From positions 118,966-182,965 of the forward strand of contig CBFIHP010000012.1 of the NCBI GenBank assembly GCA_965662355.1: a DNA stretch of 64,000 nucleotides, read 5' to 3'. A program made the position numbers and the translations under genes. The number at the start of each line of letters is the position of its first letter. Within the stretch, counting starts at the first letter, position 1. Below the pieces are notes generated by a model that saw only the letters and a list, made by a program, of their open reading frames with translations, was not told the DNA's origin and did not search any database. This document shows, piece by piece, positions 34,501 to 42,519 of the stretch. Source of the DNA: GCA-2683825 sp965662355. GTDB taxonomy: Bacteria; Planctomycetota; UBA1135; GCA-002686595.

Positions 34501-35169
34501 GTCTTCCGAGGAAAAAACCGCGCGCAGGCTCAACGGGCCCATCTGCAGCTCGCTCGTATCGAGTTCGAAACTGGCACGCCGGTCGGGTCCACTGGATGAG
34601 GGGCGATGAATCGGAGCGAGGATCTGGCCGCTGGAAAGCTCGAGCCGCAACCGACCGCCTGCGGGTACGCCGCGCAAGAGGAGCCCACGTAGCTCGACGC
34701 CGATGTGGACCGTACCCCAGAGGAGCGCGCCATCGATGGGGTTCGTGATCCGTAACTCCGGTAACGACAGCTCCGGAGCGCTCGGAGATTCGCGCACATG
34801 GATCACGAGCGAGGTGTCGGCGAGGCGGATCGTGGTCGAACCGAGCTCTTTCGCGAGCACGCGCAGATAGCCGATGCGCTCGCGGGCGAGGGCTTCGGGA
34901 CGACGCAGGACCTCGAGGAAGCTCGTGTCGACGGAGAGCTCCGGATGAAACGCTGCGGGTCCGGGGTGCGCTACTTCGAAGGGAATCACGGAGCTCGCAG
35001 CGAGCCAAAGCGTGCGCTCCGAGAATGGAAAGGTGACGGAGCCGCTGTCGGGCCCGGAATCAGCCTGGAACGCGAAAGACGTGATCTGGAGGGCATTCAC
35101 AGCGACAAGGAAGGCCGCCGCAGCCAGCATCCGATTCGGCCCTACCCCGTGCTGTCGTCCACTCTTCAT
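31525..35169 (-). CDS. Giant DUF1800 protein with N-terminal beta-sandwich regions
   Basis: The start ATG at 35169 gives 1214 residues with a signal peptide (about 10-34, AAAAFLVAVNALQITSFAFQ). The C-terminal third is DUF1800: it opens ARAIHLLNRFGYGPDPVEL and contains a conserved NYAREILELHSLGVDGGYGQ. The preceding roughly 800 residues are beta-rich. One part (LLVAECEELIGGDIPKGFAQG, then YQLIVIARGDMAAGSFPSIG) resembles carbohydrate-binding jelly rolls, and Ig-like stretches surround it. Family members are usually 450-600 aa, so this is more than twice the usual length. The gene pairs with the DUF1501 gene downstream (ATGA overlap). No reaction is known for the family. Confidence 0.88.
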   Translation of the reverse strand: MKSGRQHGVGPNRMLAAAAFLVAVNALQITSFAFQADSGPDSGSVTFPFSERTLWLAASSVIPFEVAHPGPAAFHPELSVDTSFLEVLRRPEALARERIGYLRVLAKELGSTTIRLADTSLVIHVRESPSAPELSLPELRITNPIDGALLWGTVHIGVELRGLLLRGVPAGGRLRLELSSGQILAPIHRPSSSGPDRRASFELDTSELQMGPLSLRAVFSSEDGERVESPTVRAEVVSADEQNLLVAECEELIGGDIPKGFAQGRATLGRLAGGGAYTVHSRANHPLVAPIRINDPGRYQLIVIARGDMAAGSFPSIGFAIDSSKKLLTTGHVFDRNWRRLAVGHSVWLDAGEHDFGLLFLNDRSIVDTNDRNLYLDRFELMRADGASGADAMELATQALEAGFRDAAGDNEQPRFESRGLSIALDRPIDGATITGRVQLPAVCRWDETRSDVLGQVPKTSLVLNGEVVLTQMAARPHFALDRANFQEGANQLYLRARRADGREATTPVQTVYVERRVARQVRDAHYFEVLDERWSDSMESVLTPGPGNQRIAKLPPVSDAGAEELRLQLPDELHGRFKALFRTRGARKPEPQLAFHIEYERSHGTTDAKPKTIKIKPYWSLADGGVVKLKRGRKTLVLERTDRGKKRDLQLLAAVLRRVGKGPDMEPPVARMLYPSAGHKADEIDVCIVEGWDDDALSRADVWIDGRPQGTFGYVPEGAGYVVLPFFTADLGAGEHTLRCRLQDPKGNLVETGEVTIRVGLRDKPGPYARAIHLLNRFGYGPDPVELAKCLLLGEEAWLRRSLGSFGIGERTALGAAEARLVGDSVGSVSRAALTQALRTDNPVRTRFCFWVENHFSTWINKTRGPAKWNEHKRFLALGAAPFVELLWASATSPAMIHYLDQSRSYGSRLNENYAREILELHSLGVDGGYGQGDVTKLASVLAGLTLAEEARLTGEGGRVRDAMHSVLRFDPSLGDARTREVLGMRFEEVSANERFDRVRLTVELLAAHPSTARFIASSLLEHYVAAPAPEEMIEDLSAVFSTSGGDMREVLLALARHPGFWNDIQPRVATPFDYAMRLAHTADVVDVDGSLHKFLERSGMGVFRRETPDGYPEEDVAWVDANAVIQRRTIVDELSSSVRRLIPGALMRTPIGDPREWHERMIDMAAVRLLGWTLSADSRAAALAFCDSIEEPKNIPRELPLFIAQLPEANAR

Positions 35170-35338
35170 TTCTCGTCTCGCTCCCCCACGATTGTAAGCC
35201 CGATTGGAACGGGCAGCCATTTCCGAGCACCCTGAGCGCTCCCGGGGCCGCTATCCTTGTCTCCTATATGACACGAACTCGCCAGATCCGGAGGCAGGCC
35301 GGCACTGGGGAGAGGCCCGGGCAGGGAAGGAAGACAAA

Positions 35339-36073
35339 ATGCAGGAGTTCGATCGCCGAATCGCCGTCCTCGAGGCGGAAATCGCCCAGTTGCGCCGTGC
35401 AGCTCCCGGGAGCCGGAGAGCGGAACGGGGGCTCCTGGCGCTCTCCATCGCGGTCATCGCCAGCCTGGGAGTAGGGCTGACCCGCGTGCAGGCGGTCGAT
35501 GCGACCTTCGACACGATTCGGGCCAAACGCCTCGTCCTCGTGGACGAGGAGGGACATCGCCGGGGTGAGTTGCGCGTGGACAGCGAGGGTTCCGGGCGAC
35601 TCGAGCTCTATGGCGCCCAAGGCGAGACCGGCGAGACCGGCGAGACCAGGGGGGAACCGAAGCGCCCCTTCGCCTCCATCTCCGCCCATCGCGGAGGTGG
35701 CCAGCTGGATCTGGGTTCGCTCGCCGGTGAAACAACCGCGACCCTCGGCGCCACCGGTTTCGGTGAAACGTGGGGTGGCTTCCTGCGTCTCGCCTCCGAC
35801 GGCTATCCCGTCGTCAGCCTGTGGACACAAAACGGCACCGCCAACTTCCAGATGATCGACAGCGACGAAGAGGGTGGCTTTCTGTGCGGCACTCGCTCGG
35901 TCTCCTCCGGTCGCGCCGGCTGGGTCGAGCTGCGCAACGGCAAGGGCAAATCGGCCATGTACCTGCTGTCCGGTGAAAAGGGCGATGGGCAGATAGAGCT
36001 GTATGACCAGCGGGGCGTGGCGCGCACGCTACGCGCAAATGACGATGCCCCGAAGCCGCCGGCGAAGAAGTAG
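35339..36073 (+). CDS. Exported or membrane-anchored beta-repeat protein of unknown function
   Basis: The ATG at 35339, preceded by AGGAAG, gives 244 residues. The N-terminus is a short coiled coil (EFDRRIAVLEAEIAQLRR) followed by a hydrophobic helix (about 33-52, LLALSIAVIASLGVGLTRV), so the rest may be outside the cell. The body is made of imperfect repeats of about 22 residues containing G-x-L/I-x-V/L and D/E-G (LVLVDEEGHRRGELRVDSEG, RLELYGAQGE, QIELYDQRG), a pattern that could form a beta-helix. A GETGETGET tract matches a triplicated 9-bp unit. No family or catalytic site was recognised. It is the first plus-strand gene after the DUF1800 locus. Confidence 0.65.
   Translation: MQEFDRRIAVLEAEIAQLRRAAPGSRRAERGLLALSIAVIASLGVGLTRVQAVDATFDTIRAKRLVLVDEEGHRRGELRVDSEGSGRLELYGAQGETGETGETRGEPKRPFASISAHRGGGQLDLGSLAGETTATLGATGFGETWGGFLRLASDGYPVVSLWTQNGTANFQMIDSDEEGGFLCGTRSVSSGRAGWVELRNGKGKSAMYLLSGEKGDGQIELYDQRGVARTLRANDDAPKPPAKK
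35621..35647 (+). repeat. Three tandem copies of a 9-bp unit (GGCGAGACC)
   Basis: GGCGAGACC is repeated three times without change inside the gene at 35339, encoding Gly-Glu-Thr three times. It is in frame and therefore tolerable, and it is the only short tandem repeat noticed in this part of the window. Copy number may vary between strains by replication slippage. Confidence 0.8.
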
Positions 36074-36336
36074 CCGAACGGCAAGCTGGCGGAACCGCGC
36101 TCCATAGAACGAGTGTTCCCGGCCAAAGGGCGTCCTTGAACGCTCGCTCGATGGCATTGCGACGGTCAAATCACGCTCGACGCGAAATTTCTTCCGTTTG
36201 GCGGCCTGGGGGCTCATGCACACCGGTGATCGAGACGAAAGGGTAGGGCGCACTTCGGTCATTTCTTTCCGGTGGAGGGTCTTGTTGGCTACGGACGGAC
36301 ACCGGGATACGTTGGAAAGCCCGCTGTGACACCGCT

Positions 36337-37647
36337 ATGACACTCCTTCCGGAAAAGCCCCTAATCTCGTCCTTCATGGATCGTTTCGCCGTGGGGGGAC
36401 TGTCGCTGCACGAGGCCGACTTCGAGGGCCTGGAACGAGCGAAGCGTCGCGCGGAGGGAGCTCGGAACCTGGCGGATGCACTCGGAGCGTCCGAATTGGT
36501 CGTCCTTTCGACCTGCAACCGACTTGAAGTCGTCTACGCGCGCGAAACAGGACACCGTCCCGGGCGTGAGGATCTCCCCTACCTGCGTACCGCCCTCGGG
36601 CTCGACTCCGATCCCCTGGGAGAGAAGCTCTTCCACCATGCCGGCAAGGCCGCCGCGCGACACCTATTGCGCGTCACGGCTTCGCTCGATTCGCTGGTCG
36701 TCGGCGAGGATCAGATCCTCGGCCAGGTGCGCCAGGCCTTCGAAACCTCGAGGCGCTTGGGGTTGACCGGACCGGTTCTCGGCCCCTTGTTCGAGAGCGC
36801 CGTACAGCTGGGCAAGCAGGTCCGCTCGAAGACCGACCTTTCGCGCCATCCCGTGTCCGTCGTCAGCCTCGCCGTACGCTTGATGCAAACGCACGTGGAG
36901 AGGAACGCCGTCATCGGAATCCTCGGCGCGGGGGAAACTGCCCAACACGCGTTGAAGAGCCTGGTACAGAACGGCAATACGATCGCGTGGATCGCGAACC
37001 GCACGAAAGCCACGGCCATCGAACTGGCCCGTAGCGTCGGTGCCGAGGCCGTCGACATGGAACGCGTGCGCAATGGCGAGGTTCCGGCCGATGCGATCGT
37101 CGCCGCGACGTCTTCGAAAGAACCCCTGCTCTCGCCGGAAACACTGGCATCGTTGGCCGAGAGAACACCGGGACGCGGGCCCTTGACCGCGGTCGATCTG
37201 GCCCTGCCTCGCGACCTCGACATCCCCGCCTCCTTCGTGCGCATCACGGACGAGGGCCAGCAGGTGAACGCACCGGGCCTTCTGGTCGACCTCGAAGCGC
37301 TGCGCATTCTCGCAAGCCGCAACGAGGACCTGCGCCAGGAAGCCGCCGGTCGCGCGGAGACGATGATCGAGGAAAAGCTCGAGCGGCTCCTCGGGCGCGG
37401 AGCCAGAGGCTCCAAGCTCGTCGCCAAACTCCTGGAGGAGGCTCGTGGAAGCTTCGAACTCGAACTGAATCGCCTCTTCCGCGGCCGATTGGCCCATCTT
37501 AGTGAAGAGGACCGGCGATCGGTCGAGCGCTGGGCGCGTACGACCTTCGGCCGGCTTGCCCACTCCCCGACCAAAGTGTTGCAGGATCTTGCCCAACGCG
37601 TGGGCGAGGAGGGCGACGCTGCTGATGAAAGTGCCCTATCCGCTTGA
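36337..37647 (+). CDS. hemA: Glutamyl-tRNA reductase
   Basis: This is the first committed step of the C5 heme pathway, reducing glutamyl-tRNA to glutamate-1-semialdehyde with NADPH. The 436-residue protein has the catalytic Cys60 in LSTCNRLEVV, HLLRVTASLDSLVVGEDQILGQVRQ near 110-135, the dinucleotide-binding GILGAGETAQHALKSL near 195, and a C-terminal dimerisation helix. An ATG 13 codons later (36376) lies nearer the conserved domain and could be the real start. It opens the heme operon; the intergenic region 36074-36336 holds its promoter, but no convincing box was identified. The stop overlaps the TTG of hemC-hemD by 4 nt. Confidence 0.93.
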   Translation: MTLLPEKPLISSFMDRFAVGGLSLHEADFEGLERAKRRAEGARNLADALGASELVVLSTCNRLEVVYARETGHRPGREDLPYLRTALGLDSDPLGEKLFHHAGKAAARHLLRVTASLDSLVVGEDQILGQVRQAFETSRRLGLTGPVLGPLFESAVQLGKQVRSKTDLSRHPVSVVSLAVRLMQTHVERNAVIGILGAGETAQHALKSLVQNGNTIAWIANRTKATAIELARSVGAEAVDMERVRNGEVPADAIVAATSSKEPLLSPETLASLAERTPGRGPLTAVDLALPRDLDIPASFVRITDEGQQVNAPGLLVDLEALRILASRNEDLRQEAAGRAETMIEEKLERLLGRGARGSKLVAKLLEEARGSFELELNRLFRGRLAHLSEEDRRSVERWARTTFGRLAHSPTKVLQDLAQRVGEEGDAADESALSA

Positions 37648-39308
37648 AGATCCGCATCGGTACCCGAGGCTCTGACCTCGCCCTCTGGCAAGCAAACTAC
37701 GTCGCGCGCAGACTTCGTGAAGCCGGTTGCGAAGTCGACATCACGGTCATGAAGACGCGCGGTGACAAGATCGACGACGTGCCCCTGAACAAGCTCGAGG
37801 GCAAGGGCTTCTTCACGGTCGAGATCGAGCGAGCGCTCCTGGACAACGAGGTCGATCTCGCGGTTCACAGCCACAAGGATCTACCCTTCGAGGGTCCGGA
37901 GGGACTCTTCATCGTCGCCGTCCCACGCCGCGCATCGCCCACCGAGCGTTTGTTGATCCGCCCGGAAGCGCACGACCCCGATGGGCTGCTCCTACCCCTC
38001 GAAAAGGGCGCCAACATCGGTACGAGCGCACCGAGACGCTCGGAGCAACTCACTGCACTGCGGCCCGACGTCGAGGTCTCGATGTTGCGCGGCAACGTAC
38101 CGACGCGCGTGAAGCGCCTTCAGGAGGGACGCTACGACGCCATCGTGCTCGCTTCCGCGGGCATCGATCGGCTCGAGCTGGATCTCGAAGGTCTCGTCGA
38201 TCACCACCTCTCGGCGGAGCTGTTCGTCCCGGCCCCGGCTCAGGGTGCACTCGCGATCCAGATCCGCGAGGGCGAGCCCGAGCTCGCCGCGCTGTGCAAG
38301 CGAGCCCTCGACGATGGCAAGACCGGTTCCGTGATCCACGCGGAACGCACCCTTCTGAAGAAGCTCGGCGGCGGCTGCAGTCTGCCCCTGGGCGTGCTCA
38401 TGGAAGAGGTCGAAGCCCTCGAGGCGACGCCGACGTCGCGCTGGATCGGGCGCGCCTTCCTCGGTCGCGACTATCCGACGAAGGGTCAACCTGCACGCTG
38501 GGCGACAACGGTTGCCGCCACGCCGGAGGAAGCTGCGGCCGAGCTGCACCGCGGGCTCAGCACGGAGGGTGAGGAGACGAACGCGGGGCCCCTGGGCGGC
38601 ATTCGCATCGCCCTCGCTGGATCGGGCTCCGCCGAGAGCTGGCTGGCACGGCGGCTGCGCATGCTGGGAGCGTCCCTGGGAATCGAAAAGGTCATCGCGA
38701 CCGAGCCCCTCGAAAACGCCGAGCTGGCGCGCTATCTCTCGCAATTGCGCCCCGGCGACGGCGTGGCCTTCACCAGCGCCCGGGCCGCGGAACGCTTGAA
38801 GGGTGTAGCCCCCATCGACGGCGTCATCGTCGCGGCGGTCGGGCCAGCCACCGAGGAGACCTTGAAGAAGAACGGCTGGGAAAGCGATGTCGTCGGCTCC
38901 GGTGGGGCTCGCGATCTGGCGCAAGCCCTGGATCTCCGTGTGGGAGCACGCGTGCTCTTTCCCTGTGCCGAGAACGCTCGTCACGACCTCGAAGAGGAAC
39001 TGGCAAAGCAGGGTGTCGAAGTCGAGCGCGTGCCCGTCTACCGTACGGTTCCTCTGAGCGACATCTCCCTGGATTCGCGGGTCGACTACCGCATCTATGC
39101 CAGCCCCTCTTCGGTGGAAGCGTGCACCGCCTGGGAAAGGGAACACGATGATCTGCCGACCGTGCGCGTGCCGATGGGAGCCGCGACGCGCGAAGCCATG
39201 AAGCATGCAAACTTACGGGCGATCGAGGACGACATTCGCGGACCCGACGAGCTCTTGCGCTGTCTGCTGAAACACCGCTTGCTGAATCACAAGGAAGACC
39301 AACGATGA
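37644..39308 (+). CDS. hemCD: HemC-HemD fusion: porphobilinogen deaminase plus uroporphyrinogen-III synthase
   Basis: The 554-residue protein runs two consecutive heme enzymes in one chain. Residues 1-305 are HemC, which joins four porphobilinogen into hydroxymethylbilane: IRIGTRGSDLALWQA at the start, LRGNVPTRVKRLQEG near 150, and the dipyrromethane-bearing Cys245 in GGGCSLPLG. Residues 312-554 are HemD, which closes and inverts ring D to uroporphyrinogen III: IRIALAGSGSAESWL, VAFTSARAAERL, AVGPATEETLK and finally YRIYASPSSVEA. The start is TTG, overlapping the hemA stop (TTGA). Fusing the pair could hand over the unstable hydroxymethylbilane directly. The next gene, hemB, overlaps by 4 nt (ATGA). 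Confidence 0.92.
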   Translation: MKIRIGTRGSDLALWQANYVARRLREAGCEVDITVMKTRGDKIDDVPLNKLEGKGFFTVEIERALLDNEVDLAVHSHKDLPFEGPEGLFIVAVPRRASPTERLLIRPEAHDPDGLLLPLEKGANIGTSAPRRSEQLTALRPDVEVSMLRGNVPTRVKRLQEGRYDAIVLASAGIDRLELDLEGLVDHHLSAELFVPAPAQGALAIQIREGEPELAALCKRALDDGKTGSVIHAERTLLKKLGGGCSLPLGVLMEEVEALEATPTSRWIGRAFLGRDYPTKGQPARWATTVAATPEEAAAELHRGLSTEGEETNAGPLGGIRIALAGSGSAESWLARRLRMLGASLGIEKVIATEPLENAELARYLSQLRPGDGVAFTSARAAERLKGVAPIDGVIVAAVGPATEETLKKNGWESDVVGSGGARDLAQALDLRVGARVLFPCAENARHDLEEELAKQGVEVERVPVYRTVPLSDISLDSRVDYRIYASPSSVEACTAWEREHDDLPTVRVPMGAATREAMKHANLRAIEDDIRGPDELLRCLLKHRLLNHKEDQR

Positions 39309-40276
39309 GGATTCGACCCCGCCGTCTGCGGACGACTCCGCTCCTGCGCGAGATCGTGGCCGAAACACACGTCCGTCCGGCGCAGTTGATCCAGGCGCAC
39401 TTCGTCGTGGAGGACGCGAGCGCCCAGATCCCCATCAACTCGATGCCCGGCATCCAGCGCATGGGCATCGACCCGATGGTCGATCGCATCGGCGCGGATC
39501 TCGAACTGGGTCTTTCGTCGGTGTTGCTCTTCGGTGTGACGAACAAGAAGGACCCACAGGCCTCCTCAGCCACGGACCCCGAGGGTCTGGTGCCCAACAC
39601 CGTTCGGCGTTTGCGCGACGAGTTCGGATCGCGCTTGACGATCATCACCGACGTGTGCCTGTGCGGATCGACCGACCACGGCCACTGCGGTGTCCTGAAG
39701 GAAGGCTATGTCGAGAACGACGAGAGTCTGCCTCTGCTATCCGCCATGGCCGTAGCCCACGCCCAGGCTGGAGCCGACATCGTCGCCCCCAGCGACATGA
39801 TGGACGGGCGGATCGCCGCCATGCGCGACGCGCTCGATGCGGGCGGAAAGTCGAACACGCCGATCATGTCGTACTCGACGAAATTCGCTTCCTCGTTCTA
39901 CGGTCCATTCCGTGAGGCTGCAGACTCCAAGCCCCAGTCGGGGGATCGCAAGAGCTACCAGCTCGACCCGCGCAATGCCCGCGAGGCCGTGCGCGAGAGC
40001 CAGATCGACGAGGAGGAAGGCGCCGACATGCTCATGGTCAAACCGGCACTCTCGTACCTGGACGTCATCGCCCACATCGCCTCGACGTGTGAGGTGCCCC
40101 TGGCGGCCTACAACGTCTCGGGCGAATACAGCATGGTGAAAGCCGCCGCCGAAAAGGGCTGGATCAACGAGGGAGCCGTCGTATCCGAAATCCTGCACTC
40201 GATGGTCCGCGCGGGTTCCGACCTGGTGATCACCTACCACGCGCGGGAAGCGCTGGAGAAGGGATGGATTGGATGA
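39305..40276 (+). CDS. hemB: Delta-aminolevulinic acid dehydratase (porphobilinogen synthase)
   Basis: The 323-residue enzyme condenses two 5-aminolevulinate molecules into porphobilinogen. The zinc-type motif is DVCLCGSTDHGHCG (about 117-131), with three cysteines, which marks the zinc-dependent form. The two active-site lysines are in SYSTKFASSFYGPF near 200 and MLMVKPALSYLD near 245. SMPGIQRMGIDPM near 45 is also typical. It overlaps the fused hemC-hemD gene by 4 nt (ATGA) and hemL downstream by about 4 nt. Pathway order is hemA, hemL, hemB, hemCD, so gene order is not strictly step order. Confidence 0.95.
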   Translation: MRIRPRRLRTTPLLREIVAETHVRPAQLIQAHFVVEDASAQIPINSMPGIQRMGIDPMVDRIGADLELGLSSVLLFGVTNKKDPQASSATDPEGLVPNTVRRLRDEFGSRLTIITDVCLCGSTDHGHCGVLKEGYVENDESLPLLSAMAVAHAQAGADIVAPSDMMDGRIAAMRDALDAGGKSNTPIMSYSTKFASSFYGPFREAADSKPQSGDRKSYQLDPRNAREAVRESQIDEEEGADMLMVKPALSYLDVIAHIASTCEVPLAAYNVSGEYSMVKAAAEKGWINEGAVVSEILHSMVRAGSDLVITYHAREALEKGWIG

Positions 40277-41559
40277 GTGACATGCTCAATCGTTCACGCA
40301 AAGTGATGCCCGGTGGGGTCTCGAGCCCGGTACGCGCCTTCGGCGCCGTGCCCGGTGACCCGCCCCTGATCGCCAGCGCCGCTGGCGCGGAAGTCGTCGA
40401 CATCGAGGGCAAGCGCTACGTCGACCTCGTCGGCTCGTGGGGCCCCTTGATTCTCGGACACGCCCATCCAACCGTTGTCGAGGCGGTCACGAAGGCGGCC
40501 GCGAACGGTCTCACCTACGGAGCGACCTGCCCCGCTGAAGTCGAGCTGGCGGAAACGATCCTCGCCCAGTATCCCCTTGGACAGCGAGTGCGCTTCGTCT
40601 CCAGCGGCACCGAAGCCGTGATGAGCGCCGTGCGCCTCGCACGCGGAGCCACGGGTCGCGCGCGGATCGTCAAGTTCGATGGCTGCTACCACGGCCACTC
40701 CGATGGACTGCTCGTCAAGGCGGGCTCGGGTCTGGCGACCTTGGGCACACCGTCCTCGGCCGGCGTCCCCGAACCGATCGCGGAGTTGACCGACGTCGTC
40801 CCCCTGAACGACGAAGAAGCGCTCACACACCTCTTCGAGGAGAAGGGCAGCGACATCGCCGCTGTTTTGATCGAACCCATGCCCGCCAACGCCGGACTGC
40901 TTCGGCAACGACCAGAGTTCCTGACCTTCCTGCGCGAGCTGACCAAGAAGCACGGTGCCCTCTTGATCTTCGACGAGGTCATCAGTGGCTTCCGTGTCGC
41001 TTCCGGTGGCATGACGCAGCTGACGGGCATCACGCCCGACCTCGTCACGCTGGGCAAGATCGTCGGTGGCGGAATGCCCGTCGGTGCCTATCTCGGAAGT
41101 GCCGAGTTGATGGAGCAGATCGCCCCCAACGGCCCCGTCTATCAAGCGGGTACGCTCTCGGGCAATCCCTTGGCCATGGCGGCCGGCCTGGCGACCTTGA
41201 GCGAGCTGGCCCAGCCGGGCGTCTACGAAGGACTGGAATCCATGGGCGCCAAACTCCAGGCGGGCTTCGAAGAAGCCCTCGCCACGAACAGCATCCCCGC
41301 GAACGTCGTACGTGTCGGCTCGGTCCTGTGGGTCAACCTACAAGCGGGCGATACTCCGCGCGCTTTCAGTGCGATCGATGGATCGTCGGCGGAGCGCTAC
41401 GGTCGCATTCATGGCGATCTTCTGGAGCGCGGTGTCTGGATGGCGCCGTCCGCCTACGAAGTGGCCTTTGTCTCGACGGCACATACCGACGCCCACATCA
41501 CAACCATTCTCGAAGCCTTCGGAGCCGCGCTCCAACAAGGAAAGGAAGCGTTGGTCTAG
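40273..41559 (+). CDS. hemL: Glutamate-1-semialdehyde 2,1-aminomutase
   Basis: This PLP enzyme converts glutamate-1-semialdehyde to 5-aminolevulinate. It shows LNRSRKVMPGGVSSPVRAFG at the start, LGHAHPTVVEAV, RFVSSGTEAVMSAVRLARGA near 115, FDEVISGFRVASGG near 235 and the PLP lysine in TLGKIVGGGMPVGAY near 260. Three ATGs are close together (40264, 40273, 40282). The one at 40273 gives a 4-nt ATGA overlap with hemB, the same spacing as the two junctions before it, so it is preferred; the product is 428 aa. The next gene, a histidine kinase, begins 3 nt after this stop. Confidence 0.94.
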   Translation: MSDMLNRSRKVMPGGVSSPVRAFGAVPGDPPLIASAAGAEVVDIEGKRYVDLVGSWGPLILGHAHPTVVEAVTKAAANGLTYGATCPAEVELAETILAQYPLGQRVRFVSSGTEAVMSAVRLARGATGRARIVKFDGCYHGHSDGLLVKAGSGLATLGTPSSAGVPEPIAELTDVVPLNDEEALTHLFEEKGSDIAAVLIEPMPANAGLLRQRPEFLTFLRELTKKHGALLIFDEVISGFRVASGGMTQLTGITPDLVTLGKIVGGGMPVGAYLGSAELMEQIAPNGPVYQAGTLSGNPLAMAAGLATLSELAQPGVYEGLESMGAKLQAGFEEALATNSIPANVVRVGSVLWVNLQAGDTPRAFSAIDGSSAERYGRIHGDLLERGVWMAPSAYEVAFVSTAHTDAHITTILEAFGAALQQGKEALV

Positions 41560-41562
41560 ATC

Positions 41563-42519
41563 ATGCGTTCGCGCAGCATGTTGATCCTGTATTCGAGCGT
41601 CGCGATCGTCTTGACCGTGATGCTCTCCTGGTGGGTGTACTTCTTCACCCAGCTTGGAAACATGCTGCTCGTCGACGTCTCAGAGGCCGGGGTCGAGCTT
41701 CCGGCGGCAGCCAGCGCCGCCGTCCGGGACGCCGCTTCCGGCAAGATGCGCATGTTCCTGTTCGAGGGCGGTTTTCTCGTCGTGCTCCTCTTGGGGGGCG
41801 TCTACATGATCATCCGCTCGATGCGCACCGAGGTGCTGATTCACCGCCAGCAACGGGACTTCCTCTCGGCGGTAACGCACGAGCTCAAAAGCCCCGTCGC
41901 CTCGGCCAAGCTGTACGTACAGAGCCTCTTGCTCGGGCGCGTGAAGGAAGAAAAGCGCCAGCGCTATCTCGAGAACACCGAGGAAGATCTCGATCGCCTC
42001 GGCCAGATGGTTGAACACCTGCTCGAATCTGCGCGTATCTCGACCGGGCGCAGCAAGCTCGTGCTGGAAGCCTTGGACCTGTCAGACTTCACCCGCAAGA
42101 CCGTGCCCGAGTTGACCAAGCTCGACAACGTCGAAGTCGAGCTCCTCACTTCTGAAGAGGTACCGATCGTCGCCGATCCCTCCGCCCTCGAGACAATCCT
42201 GCGCAACCTGATTGCCAATGCGATCAAGTACGGTGGCGAACCGTCGCGCATCCAGATCGCAGTTGGACACGAGGGCAGTCAAGCGCAGCTGTCCGTGCGC
42301 GACTACGGCCCCGGCCTGCAAGGCACGAAGCCGGAAGCGGTTTTCCAACCCTTCGTGCGTGGCGAAAACGAACTGGTCAAGAGCCAGCCCGGCGTCGGGT
42401 TGGGCCTCTATCTCGTGGCAGAACTGGCCCAGGCCCTGGGCGGCAGCGTCGCCGCGGGCAATGCCGACCAGGGCACGGGCTTCTCCGTGCAGGTTCTCCT
42501 ACCCTTGGCGAGAGGCTAG
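41563..42519 (+). CDS. Sensor histidine kinase embedded in the heme operon
   Basis: The 318-residue kinase has two membrane helices (about 6-29 and 60-83) enclosing a small extracytoplasmic segment of about 30 residues, too small for a classical ligand domain. The DHp segment has the phospho-acceptor His106 in FLSAVTHELKSPVASAKLY. The ATPase domain shows LRNLIANAIKYGGE (N box), DYGPGLQG and a G-box region SQPGVGLGLYLVAELAQALGG. The gene lies 3 nt after hemL and shares 1 nt with the response regulator, so it is certainly co-transcribed with heme genes. The signal could be membrane-located, e.g. redox state or a porphyrin, but nothing in the sequence shows which. Confidence 0.92.
   Translation: MRSRSMLILYSSVAIVLTVMLSWWVYFFTQLGNMLLVDVSEAGVELPAAASAAVRDAASGKMRMFLFEGGFLVVLLLGGVYMIIRSMRTEVLIHRQQRDFLSAVTHELKSPVASAKLYVQSLLLGRVKEEKRQRYLENTEEDLDRLGQMVEHLLESARISTGRSKLVLEALDLSDFTRKTVPELTKLDNVEVELLTSEEVPIVADPSALETILRNLIANAIKYGGEPSRIQIAVGHEGSQAQLSVRDYGPGLQGTKPEAVFQPFVRGENELVKSQPGVGLGLYLVAELAQALGGSVAAGNADQGTGFSVQVLLPLARG

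Noticed and set aside
37992..39206. A 404-codon minus-strand frame opposite the hemC-hemD gene
   Set aside because: Antisense of a clearly identified enzyme fusion.
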